NCBI RefSeq assembly: GCF_001866135.1
Contig: NZ_MODW01000001.1
Location: 806,001 to 870,000, forward strand
Reading direction: 5' to 3'
Source: Microbacterium sp. LCT-H2
Lineage (GTDB): Bacteria > Actinomycetota > Actinomycetes > Actinomycetales > Microbacteriaceae
Length of the DNA: 64,000 nt
The notes beneath the pieces are model-generated. The model saw nothing but the letters and a program-made list of their open reading frames with translations. It was not told the DNA's origin and ran no database searches. A program made the position numbers and the translations under genes. How positions within the stretch are numbered: position 1 is the first letter of the stretch; each line of letters starts with the position of its first letter. Shown here piece after piece: positions 15,782 through 23,434 of this stretch.

Positions 15782-17965
15782 TCACCGCACGGCGATCACG
15801 GGGAAGGCCGGCACGTCGCCGGAGGCCGCGGGGATCTGCAGCTGGGCCTTCTCCGCCGAGTCCAGCGTGAGGGTCCACCGCAGCCCGCGGGCCGTCCGCT
15901 CGACCTCGCCCACCGACGGCACCGGGACCTCGACGTCCCCGAAAGTCGTCAGATCGATGTCGACGACCGCTCGTCCGCCCGCCGCCCCCGCATTCGCGAG
16001 ATCGAGGAGGATGAGCGTGTCGTGCGGAGCCCCGGGCTGCGGGGAGAGCTCGACCGAGTAGCCGATCGCCGACTTCGTGTGCACCGAGAACCGGACCGGC
16101 GCAGTGGTGGCCGAGGTGTCGCTGCCCACGATCGTCCTGGCCACGACCTCGTAGGTCCCCTGCGTCAGCGGCGCGTTGACGGTCCAGGTGCCGTCGTCGC
16201 GCACAGTCACGAACCGCAGGAACGGCGTCAGCTCCCGGTCGCGCACGTGCACCCGGACCCGGGAGCCCGGGACGCCGGTACCGGAGATGGTCGTCGTGGT
16301 CGCGGTGACCGTGGCCCCGGTCTTCGGGGTGAGGATGGTCGGCGTGGCCGGGGAGGTGCGGATGACGATGGGGGCACTGGCCTCGCCGGCGATCAGGGTG
16401 CTCGGCCCGGCTGGAGCATCCGCGGGGAGGGGGAACACGGTCGCGAACCGTCCCTGCGCGTCGGTCTGCACCGGCATGGTGGCGGTGCCTACGCGGAGCT
16501 CGACGGTGCTCCGCGGCGGATGTCCGCTGCCGGTCACCCGAAAGGACTGCCCGGTGAGCGCCACGCGGGAGTAGACCCCGACGGCGGGGACGGAGGCGCC
16601 GATGTCGGCGTCCATGAGTCCGGCGCCCACCCGATCCGGTCCCTCGTCGGCGACGCCGTCGGCCGTGGCCCTGATGCGACGCGTGACCTCGTCGGGAGTG
16701 AGCGTCGGGTCGGCGGCGAGCATGCGAGCAGCGAGCCCCGCGACGTGCGGCGAGGCCATGGATGTACCGGGGAACAGAGCGTAGATCGAGCCGTCATCCT
16801 GGCGAGGCACCGCGGACCAGACCACACCGGGCGCGGTGACGGTCACCTTGCCCGCTCCGTAGTTGGAGAATCCGGCCATGACGACGGTGCCGCTGGTCTC
16901 GTCCTGATCGGCGGCGGCGACGGAGATCACGTCCGGCAGTCCGGCGGGGGCCTTCAGGCAGGAGGAGTCGACGGGGCGCGGTTCCGGTGCGCCGTCGTCT
17001 GGGCTGAGGACGTCCGTGGTCATGGTGGCGAGGTCCTGCGCCTCGTTGCCCACGGCGGCGACGCTGACCACGCCCTGCTCGTGCGCATAGGCGTACGTGC
17101 GGCGGAGGGCCTCCAGGGCGGCGGACTGTGTCTCCTCACCGGCGCACCAGACGTACCAGGGGTCCACGTAGTAGCTGTGGTTCACGACGGGGATGTCGTG
17201 TCGGACCGCCCACATCGTCGCGCAGATGCTGGCCTCGGGGTAGATGTGCCCTGCCTGGTTGTCGACCTTGATGGCGGCGACGCGCGCATCCGGGGCGATG
17301 CCGCGGATCCCGGAGCCGTTCGCGGCGCCGGCGATGCTCCCTGCCACATGGGTGCCGTGGGCTCCGACGAGCCCTGCGGCCGGCTGCCATGCGACGGGCC
17401 GGGTGTCAGGGACGCCGTTGATCCCGCAGCCGACGGAGAGTGCGGGGTCGATGCGGTCGGCGAGGTCGGGATGCCCGGCGTCGATGCCGTTGTCCGCCAC
17501 CCCGACGACGACTCCGGCTCCGCCGGGGGTCGTCGCGCCGACGGCGACGGTGTCCCACGCGGTGCCCTCCGCGGGCATGGCCTCGGGCTCCTCCGTGCCC
17601 CCCGCCGCCGACGCCGCGGGCTCCGGGAGACGGTCCGGCGCGGTCGACGTGCGGGTGGGGCCGACGGACTGCACCCACGGCTGAGCGCGGAGCTGCGTCG
17701 CGAACGCCCCTTCGGGCGCCCGGACGACGGTGACCCCGATCTCCGGGTACGAGATCAGCAGCGTCCCTCCCGCATCGGCGATGGCCGCGCGCAGCGTCTC
17801 CTCGCTCGGGCCGCCGGGGGCGGTGTTCACGACCCAGTTCAGGGCCGGGGCGTCGGGGGCGACCTCAGCGGCCGCCGGAAGCACGGATGACGGGATCGCC
17901 AGGGCGAGAGCGGCACCGACGGCGAGCGCCACGCCGATGCCGCGGGAGAGGGGACGACGGGTCAC
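15782..17965 (-). CDS. Secreted subtilisin-like serine protease (peptidase S8)
   Basis: 727 aa. Signal peptide (about residues 1-33, cleavage near PAAAEVAP), an inhibitor-I9-like propeptide region, then the S8 domain. The triad is visible: Asp in VGVADNGIDAGHPDL, His in GAHGTHVAGSIAG, Ser in FPGTSMASPHVAGLAARML. Residues 450-727 carry about two Ig-like beta domains (ILTPKTGATVTATTTTISG; VRDDGTWTVNAPL). No LPXTG/LAXTG anchor or C-terminal helix is present, so it is probably released. GTG start at 17965. Upstream on the minus strand, GGAAC-N17-GTT (18042-18018) resembles an ECF-type promoter of the SigE/RpoE class. Confidence 0.9.
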   Translation of the reverse strand: MTRRPLSRGIGVALAVGAALALAIPSSVLPAAAEVAPDAPALNWVVNTAPGGPSEETLRAAIADAGGTLLISYPEIGVTVVRAPEGAFATQLRAQPWVQSVGPTRTSTAPDRLPEPAASAAGGTEEPEAMPAEGTAWDTVAVGATTPGGAGVVVGVADNGIDAGHPDLADRIDPALSVGCGINGVPDTRPVAWQPAAGLVGAHGTHVAGSIAGAANGSGIRGIAPDARVAAIKVDNQAGHIYPEASICATMWAVRHDIPVVNHSYYVDPWYVWCAGEETQSAALEALRRTYAYAHEQGVVSVAAVGNEAQDLATMTTDVLSPDDGAPEPRPVDSSCLKAPAGLPDVISVAAADQDETSGTVVMAGFSNYGAGKVTVTAPGVVWSAVPRQDDGSIYALFPGTSMASPHVAGLAARMLAADPTLTPDEVTRRIRATADGVADEGPDRVGAGLMDADIGASVPAVGVYSRVALTGQSFRVTGSGHPPRSTVELRVGTATMPVQTDAQGRFATVFPLPADAPAGPSTLIAGEASAPIVIRTSPATPTILTPKTGATVTATTTTISGTGVPGSRVRVHVRDRELTPFLRFVTVRDDGTWTVNAPLTQGTYEVVARTIVGSDTSATTAPVRFSVHTKSAIGYSVELSPQPGAPHDTLILLDLANAGAAGGRAVVDIDLTTFGDVEVPVPSVGEVERTARGLRWTLTLDSAEKAQLQIPAASGDVPAFPVIAVR

Positions 17966-18117
17966 AGCAGCCTGCCTTTCGAACGCGGCCGGGGGCCGTC
18001 GAGTCGGGATGGTCCGGTGAACAAGAGGCGGGTGGGGGCGTTCCGTTACGCGCGGTCCCGATCCGGGTCGCGAAAGAACCAGGGGCCGCGGCGGGCGAGA
18101 TGCGCGAGACTGGAAGC

Positions 18118-18645
18118 ATGGCGCTCGATCTCCTCCTGTCCCGCATCGTCGAGAGCGGTCTGCTCGAAGACCCCGTGTCCGAGAACGGTCTCGTCTACGG
18201 TCGGGCGAGCCTGGATGCCGCCGGCACCGTCGTGACCGTGAACGTCGACCCCGAACTGGAGGGCGACGAGAGCGCGGAGGACCTGGATCCGGACGAGCTC
18301 GTCGCGGCCATCGCGCGCGTGCTCTCGATGAGCGAGAAGCGCTGGCGGGCGATCGTCGAGGAGGTCGCGCTCGACATCGAGGATGCGGTGCACGACGAGC
18401 CCGTCGTCGAACAGATCGACCTGCGGGACGACCTCGAGGCCACGTCGGTCGTCGTGTTCGCGGATGCCGTGCTGCTGGCGTTCGTCGCCCCCAAGCAGTT
18501 CCCGGAGTCGCGCATCCTGGTGCAGCTCGATGAGGAGCTGGAGGTCGACGGCATCGAGGTGCGCGAGCCCGACGGCACCGAGGTCATCGACGTCGACACG
18601 CTCGACGAGCTGATGGACCTCATCAGTCGCGCCGACCGCGACTGA
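18118..18645 (+). CDS. Conserved hypothetical actinobacterial protein
   Basis: 175 aa, very acidic, no signal peptide or membrane segment. It begins MALDLLLSRIVESGLLED and ends LDELMDLISRADRD. I cannot name a family; the profile (an acidic alpha/beta cytosolic protein with a central EKRWRAIVEEVALDIEDAV helix) looks like a small regulatory or chaperone-like protein of actinobacteria. The start is uncertain: an ATG six codons upstream (18100) is in frame, and GGAAG lies very close to the ATG chosen here. Transcribed divergently from the subtilase and convergently with the next gene. Confidence 0.6.
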   Translation: MALDLLLSRIVESGLLEDPVSENGLVYGRASLDAAGTVVTVNVDPELEGDESAEDLDPDELVAAIARVLSMSEKRWRAIVEEVALDIEDAVHDEPVVEQIDLRDDLEATSVVVFADAVLLAFVAPKQFPESRILVQLDEELEVDGIEVREPDGTEVIDVDTLDELMDLISRADRD

Positions 18646-18662
18646 CCCGCCACACGCGGAAA

Positions 18663-18724
18663 CAGGCGGACGCGCGAGCACAGGCCACCTCCAGAGGAGG
18701 GGCCTGCACCCGCGCGTCCGCCTG
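18663..18724. terminator. Long bidirectional terminator hairpin
   Basis: Arms 18663-18686 and 18701-18724 (24 bases; 14 outer and 6 inner pairs around a 4-base mismatch), with an inner CCTC/GAGG stem in the loop. It sits between two convergent genes. Both this hairpin and the one at 15717 start with CAGGCGG and end the arm with CAGGC. Confidence 0.75.
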
Positions 18725-18732
18725 AGTTCCGG

Positions 18733-20475
18733 CTAGCGCGCGCTGCCGTAGTAGGTGACGTCGGGGAAGGCGAAGCCGTCGCCGTTCCCGTTCCAGACAC
18801 CGGTGAAGGTGATCACGACCGTCTCACCCGAGGCGAGGGGTCCCTTCCAGTCGATGCTGTCGCCGCTCACGGTGACGGTGCCGCGATCGGCGGTCACGCT
18901 CGACGGGTTCCAGCTGGAATCATCGAGGATGCCGGCCAGCGCGTACGCGATCTCCGCGTTCGCCGAGTCGACGTTGCCGTTGTTGCCGTACTCCAGCCGG
19001 TACGTCACGACCTGCCCGGGCTGCGGGTCGGTCGGGTTCGAGTTGAACGTGTACTGGAAGAACTCGCGCTTGACGGTGTCGGTGTCGGTCGCGCACACGT
19101 TCGCGGCGTTCCCGGCGACCACGCAGGCCTGGTTGGTCAGCGCCCCGGGAGGCGCCGACTGGTTGACCGTGGCATTCACCTTCAGCGTGACCGACTGCCC
19201 GGCCGCCAGCGTGCCGAGGTTGGCGGTCACGGTGCGCCCGGAGGCACTCACCGTCACTCCCGACGGGCCGCTGCCCGAGACGAAGTCGAGACCGGCCGGG
19301 AGCGGGTCGCTGACCACGACGTTCGTGGCTGCGCCGTCTCCGGTGTTCCGCACGACGATGTCGTACGTCAGGTTCTGGCCGAGCTTCACATCACCCTGAC
19401 CGTCGTCCTTGCTGATGGTCAGCACCGGCGTCGTCTTCTTCGTGATGGTGGTGTCGTCCCAGTCGCACGCCTGGTTCGTGGAGGTCGCCACGGCGCACGC
19501 GTTGTTGCGCAGGTTCCCGATCGGCGTCGCGTCGCCGACGGTGGCCTTCACGGTGATCGTCGAGGACGCCCCGGGAGCGAGCGACGGGATGGTCCCCTGG
19601 ACGCGCTGCCCGGTGATCGAGACCGTCCCGGTCGTGCCGGCGGTGTACGCCGCGGTGATCCCGGTGAGCCCGGCAGGCAGGTCGTCGCTGACGACGACGT
19701 TGCTCGCCGCACCGGTGCCGGTGTTGCGCACCACGATGTCGTACGAGAGCTGGTCGCCGATCACGGCCGAGTCGCGGTGGTCGTTCTTGTCCACCGTCAG
19801 CGCGGGCGCCGTGGGCTTGTCCACATCGATGTCGATGCTGTGCAGGTCGCTCGGCACCTTCGTCCACGTCGGCACGAGTCCGAGGAACGCGCCCTTCGAG
19901 CGCATGCTGAGCTGGAACTCGACCTTCGAGACCGTGCCGGTGACCTGGACCGTGCCGGTCTTGGCGGCGAAGGAGGTCGAGGTGATCGTGTTCGATGTCA
20001 CATCGAGGTTCCCGCTCACAGCGCGCAGGCTCACCCCGGAGGTCTTCAGCGTGTACTTCGCCGAACTCTGCACCACGCCGCCGAGGGAGTAGACGTCACC
20101 GCCGAGGTTGGCGAGGGTGATCTTCGGGTTCGTCACCTTCTGTCCGAAGTCGATCACGACGTTCCCGCGGACGCACTCGATGCCGTTCTTGCAGGGGTAT
20201 CCCTCGTTGAGGCCGATGACGTTGAGCCCGAGCTCTCCGCCGTCGCGGACCGTGGCGAGGTTGACCACGTTCCCCGAGCTCTTGATCTGCACCTTGTCGG
20301 TGGTGGTGATGCGGGCCGTGGCGCCGGCGGCCGACGCGGTACGGGTGTCTCCCGATCCGCTCCAGCCGTTGACGTCGGCGGCCGAGGCGGCGGGGGCGCC
20401 CGCGAGGGCGCCCGCCGCCAGAGCGGTGAGCACCCCCACGGTCAGCGCACCCCGAAGAAAGGATGTCTTCTTCAC
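18733..20475 (-). CDS. Secreted surface protein with DUF11-type repeats, no anchor
   Basis: 580 aa. Signal peptide MKKTSFLRGALTVGVLTALA...ASA (about 31 residues). Residues 32-250 form a beta-rich N-terminal region; then come two clear DUF11-type repeats (DQLSYDIVVRNTGTGAASNVVVSDDLPAGL; QNLTYDIVVRNTGDGAATNVVVSDPLPAGL) and a third, divergent one (GQVVTYRLEYGNNGNVDSANAEIAY). It ends in DVTYYGSAR with no sorting signal or membrane helix. Paired Cys residues in NACAVATSTNQACDWDD and QACVVAGNAANVCATD suggest disulfides. GTG start at 20475, 34 bases after the stop of the preceding gene, so it is probably co-transcribed with it from the promoter near 21250. Confidence 0.78.
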   Translation of the reverse strand: MKKTSFLRGALTVGVLTALAAGALAGAPAASAADVNGWSGSGDTRTASAAGATARITTTDKVQIKSSGNVVNLATVRDGGELGLNVIGLNEGYPCKNGIECVRGNVVIDFGQKVTNPKITLANLGGDVYSLGGVVQSSAKYTLKTSGVSLRAVSGNLDVTSNTITSTSFAAKTGTVQVTGTVSKVEFQLSMRSKGAFLGLVPTWTKVPSDLHSIDIDVDKPTAPALTVDKNDHRDSAVIGDQLSYDIVVRNTGTGAASNVVVSDDLPAGLTGITAAYTAGTTGTVSITGQRVQGTIPSLAPGASSTITVKATVGDATPIGNLRNNACAVATSTNQACDWDDTTITKKTTPVLTISKDDGQGDVKLGQNLTYDIVVRNTGDGAATNVVVSDPLPAGLDFVSGSGPSGVTVSASGRTVTANLGTLAAGQSVTLKVNATVNQSAPPGALTNQACVVAGNAANVCATDTDTVKREFFQYTFNSNPTDPQPGQVVTYRLEYGNNGNVDSANAEIAYALAGILDDSSWNPSSVTADRGTVTVSGDSIDWKGPLASGETVVITFTGVWNGNGDGFAFPDVTYYGSAR

Positions 20476-20509
20476 AGGTCTCTCGTCCTCCGTCTCTGTC
20501 CGGCGCCCG

Positions 20510-21181
20510 TCACCGGGTCGCCGAGGAACGACGGCGCAGTGCAAACGCGCCCGCGGCTCCGACCGCGATCACCCCGGCCCCCGCGAGTCCGACGGTCGGA
20601 TCGGCCACCGGCACCGCAGCACGCTCGGCGAAGCTGTGGCTGTAGTTGTACGTGAAGCGGTGGTCGTCGGTGAAGACACCACCGGTGTAGAGCACCGTGG
20701 CGTTGTTGGTGATCTGCGGACCCCAGTAGTCGGCGTCGACGGTGAACGTCGCCATCGGCGTGACGGCTCTGGTGCCGCCGTCGTGCGCGACGTTGAAGGT
20801 CCAGACGACATTGCTGCCGATGAGCTGGCCTCCACTGGTCGCCGACACGAAGGTCGTGTGCTCCGGCACCGGCAGGATCACCTTGTAGACGCCGTCGATC
20901 TGCTCGTCGTTGACGAGCTGCACGATCGCGCCTTCCTTGATCTCCGATCCCGGCGTCACGCCCGTCGCGGCCGTCTGGGTGGCTCGACCCAGGTAGCCGC
21001 GCGTCGAGACCTGACCGTCGAGGTCTTCCGTGCTGCGGACCGAGGAGACCCCGCCGCTGGACGTGGTGCTCGGGGAGTCCGGCTCGTCGGCGGCCATGGC
21101 CCCCTGCGCGCCGAGGATCGAGCCCCCGACGATCAGCAGGCCGACGCCGGCGCTGCATGCGGTCTTGAGGATGCTCTTCAT
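20510..21181 (-). CDS. Surface protein with C-terminal helix and Arg tail; candidate exosortase cargo
   Basis: 223 aa. Signal peptide (residues 1-31, cleavage near AMAADEP), then a single beta-sandwich-like domain resembling DUF11/CARDB folds (VYKVILPVPEHTTFVSATSGG; GPQITNNATVLYTGGVFTDD). The C-terminus has PVADPTVG, then a helix (LAGAGVIAVGAAGAFAL), then RRRSSATR. The layout is that of a sorted protein, but it lacks the LAXTG motif found in the other surface proteins here, and it is the gene directly downstream of the exosortase. That makes it the best local candidate for exosortase processing; this is inference. AGAGAGG precedes the ATG by 7 bases. Confidence 0.68.
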   Translation of the reverse strand: MKSILKTACSAGVGLLIVGGSILGAQGAMAADEPDSPSTTSSGGVSSVRSTEDLDGQVSTRGYLGRATQTAATGVTPGSEIKEGAIVQLVNDEQIDGVYKVILPVPEHTTFVSATSGGQLIGSNVVWTFNVAHDGGTRAVTPMATFTVDADYWGPQITNNATVLYTGGVFTDDHRFTYNYSHSFAERAAVPVADPTVGLAGAGVIAVGAAGAFALRRRSSATR

Positions 21182-21233
21182 GATGAGCCTCTCTTCTTGA
21201 TGTGGACACGACGAGCAGAGTGCTTCGCCGCGG

Positions 21234-21264
21234 ATGAGACAGAGACGATGACGGACGATTACGC
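21234..21264 (-). promoter_or_regulatory. Candidate ECF promoter P3, GCGTA-N18-TGTCTCAT
   Basis: On the minus strand, GCGTA (21264-21260), 18 bases, TGTCTCAT (21241-21234), 52 bases before the ATG at 21181. The left box overlaps the stop codon of the exosortase gene. Identical spacing to P1 (26790-26820) and P2 (30032-30062). Confidence 0.6.
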
Positions 21265-21852
21265 CCGTGCGCGGCGGGAATACCGGCGCTGCGGTGCGCG
21301 GACGCCGATGATGAGGAGCATCACGACGAGTCCCACGACGTAGCCGAGCACGCCGACGAGCGATCCCACGAAGACGTGACTCACCTTGTATCCGGGATCG
21401 AGGCCCCAGGTCTGCGTGGCCCAGCCGATCAGCACGAGCCGCAGCATGTTGACCGCGAAGACGATGCCCCACATCGCCGCGAGCCCGCCGAAGAGCCGGC
21501 TCCACCGCACGCGGGTGAAGGCGAGGATCACCGCCGCGACGGCCGTGAGCGGGAGTCCGATCAGCAGCGTCGTGCACTCGACCGTGACCTGCAGGGCGAT
21601 CAGGTCTCCGGTCGGGGTCCACACGAGGTAGTGCTCGCCGATCGCTGCACGCTGACCCTCGACGAACGGCGAGAGCAACCACGTCGCGACGACCGCCTCG
21701 ATGGCGCGGAAGGTGGTGTTGACCGCCAGGAGCGCTCCCCCCGCCGCGAGCATCAGCAGCGCCACGACCACGCGCGCGGCACGGTTCGGCGGCGACACCC
21801 GATCCAGCCGACGGGCGCGGAGCAGGGGCAGGGTTTCGGTGACGGTGGTCAT
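21259..21852 (-). CDS. Exosortase/archaeosortase family protein
   Basis: 197 aa, about six membrane helices. The family's invariant triad is in place: Cys93 in LQVTVECTTLLIGLPL, Arg138 in FAVNMLRLVLIGW, and His159 in GYKVSHVFVGSLVG. The short length and the adjacent glycosyltransferase recall the Gram-positive XrtG branch described by Haft and co-workers, but I cannot assign a subclass. The family cleaves a C-terminal tripartite signal and transfers the protein, probably to a glycan or lipid, at the outer face of the membrane. ATG overlaps the glycosyltransferase stop (TGATG); last gene of the four-gene operon. Confidence 0.82.
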   Translation of the reverse strand: MTTVTETLPLLRARRLDRVSPPNRAARVVVALLMLAAGGALLAVNTTFRAIEAVVATWLLSPFVEGQRAAIGEHYLVWTPTGDLIALQVTVECTTLLIGLPLTAVAAVILAFTRVRWSRLFGGLAAMWGIVFAVNMLRLVLIGWATQTWGLDPGYKVSHVFVGSLVGVLGYVVGLVVMLLIIGVRAPQRRYSRRARA

Positions 21853-23210
21853 CAGGCCTCCACGGCGACGGATCCGTTGACGACGACGTGGGCCTCCGCA
21901 TTGCGGCGTGTCTTGGCCCAGCCGTTCTTGCCCCGGACGATGCGCAGGAACGCCCGCGCGATGCAGATGTACATGTAGTAGACGTAGAGCCACACCCCGA
22001 GCCCCCACCCCAGCGCCGTCAACCAGCTCGCCTGGGGTTCGCAGCGGATCTTGTAGACGAACCCCCAGACGGCGAACGGGGCGACGGAGAAGGCGAACAG
22101 CAGCCCGAGGACGCCGAGGGTGTCGCCGAGCGCGACCCGGAAGAGCTCCGGCTGCTGCACCCAGTACCCGACCTGAGCTCCGAACAGGATGAGGAACGAA
22201 AGTCCGCCGAGCATCTGGAGGAACGGCAGCACGAGGTAGTACACCGTCTCGATGACCCCGGCGTTGTCGACGTACGGCGACTTCACCACCTCGCGGATGT
22301 ACTTGACGCACTGGATGTTCCCCTGTGCCCACCGGGTGCGCTGGGTGAGCAGGCGGCGGATCGACGGAAGCGCCTCCTGGTTCACGTGCGTGTCGTAGAC
22401 GTGGCGGACCTGGTAGCCCGCCAGCACGACGTGCACGCCCAGCTCGTAGTCCTCGAGCAGGGCGCCGTGCCACGGTTCGCCGAACGTGTCGCCGATCGCG
22501 TCGAGCACGGAGAGCCGGGTGAACTGCCCGTTGCCTCCCAGCCCGACCGTCCCCGTCTTGGCTCGCAGCGACTGCATCGCGGCGATCGTGGTGCGGAACT
22601 CGAGATCCTGCATCCGCAGCAGGAACCGCGCAAACATGTTGGCGAACCGACCACCGTGCGGGTACGGCTTCGGGTCGTCGCGATTCTTCATCCACACCGC
22701 GATCTGCGCCGCCCCCACGCTCTCGTCGCCGAAGATGTCGTCGGCCGCGCAGATCTCGAGGGCGTTGGGTTCCATCTCGCCGTCCGCGTCGATGACGACG
22801 ACGACGATCCGATCATGATCGGCGTCGGCGGGAAGCCAGGCGAGGAGCTGATGGTAGGCGGCGTTGAGAGCGTCGCCCTTGCCGGTCCGCGCCTCGGGCC
22901 GCCGTCGCTGGACGAGATGCACGTGCTCGTCGGCATCGGCCCAGCGCGTGACGATCGCCGCCGTGGCATCCTCGCTGTCGTCGTCGATCACCCAGACGTG
23001 GGCCCCGGGGAAGTCCCGCCGCGCCCGCGACACGGTGGTGTCGATGACCGCCTCCTCGTCCCGACACGGGATGAAGAAGTGCCATTCGAAGTGCGCCGGG
23101 TCACCGGGAACGGTCTTCGGATAACGCAGATAGGGGATGAGGATGAACAGGACGTACGTGACGAACGCGACGCCGAGCAGGACCGTGAACGCGTTGAGCA
23201 CCGGGAACAT
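21852..23210 (-). CDS. Processive family-2 glycosyltransferase, exosortase-associated
   Basis: 452 aa. One N-terminal helix (residues 7-28), a GT-A domain, and about four C-terminal helices. Catalytic features: WVIDDDSEDAT (about 73-83), DADG at 141-144, ED at 253-254, and QRTRW at 290-294, the QxxRW motif of processive enzymes such as cellulose, chitin and hyaluronan synthases. It should polymerise a sugar nucleotide on the cytoplasmic face and export the glycan. With UDP-GlcNAc 2-epimerase in the operon, UDP-GlcNAc or UDP-ManNAc is the obvious donor. TGATG overlaps on both sides. Confidence 0.86.
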   Translation of the reverse strand: MFPVLNAFTVLLGVAFVTYVLFILIPYLRYPKTVPGDPAHFEWHFFIPCRDEEAVIDTTVSRARRDFPGAHVWVIDDDSEDATAAIVTRWADADEHVHLVQRRRPEARTGKGDALNAAYHQLLAWLPADADHDRIVVVVIDADGEMEPNALEICAADDIFGDESVGAAQIAVWMKNRDDPKPYPHGGRFANMFARFLLRMQDLEFRTTIAAMQSLRAKTGTVGLGGNGQFTRLSVLDAIGDTFGEPWHGALLEDYELGVHVVLAGYQVRHVYDTHVNQEALPSIRRLLTQRTRWAQGNIQCVKYIREVVKSPYVDNAGVIETVYYLVLPFLQMLGGLSFLILFGAQVGYWVQQPELFRVALGDTLGVLGLLFAFSVAPFAVWGFVYKIRCEPQASWLTALGWGLGVWLYVYYMYICIARAFLRIVRGKNGWAKTRRNAEAHVVVNGSVAVEA

Positions 23211-23434
23211 CAGGGAGTCCTCCCCTGCACGGGGTCCTCTTCCGGTGCGACGGATCGGCGGATCGGGCGAGGAGCCGGCGACGATCGTCGCAGCAGGCGG
23301 GTGCGCAGGAGCAGTCCCGCCCCCACGGTCACCGCGATCCCCGCCGCCATGACCACGGTCGTCATGGATTCCGGCCCGGTGGCGGCAAGGGCGCCGACCG
23401 TGGCGAGCGGGGTGGTCAGGGCGTTGCTGTACAT
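23210..23434 (-). CDS. 74-aa mini-protein with LAATG, membrane helix and basic tail
   Basis: Residues 1-16 are a short polar start (MYSNALTTPLATVGA), followed by LAATGPES, a helix (MTTVVMAAGIAVTVGAGLLL) and RTRLLRR, then a 28-residue Pro/Arg-rich tail. This is essentially a sortase-E type sorting signal with almost no protein before it and without a separate signal peptide. It is conserved in position between wecB and the glycosyltransferase by one-base TGATG overlaps, so it is translated. It may be a membrane scaffold or a subunit of the glycan machine; the LAATG may be incidental. No family recognised. Confidence 0.6.
   Translation of the reverse strand: MYSNALTTPLATVGALAATGPESMTTVVMAAGIAVTVGAGLLLRTRLLRRSSPAPRPIRRSVAPEEDPVQGRTP

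Noticed and set aside
20476..20544. Longer N-terminus for the secreted DUF11 protein starting at 20544
   Set aside because: The 23 extra residues overlap the preceding gene and do not resemble a signal peptide; the GTG at 20475 starts a proper one.
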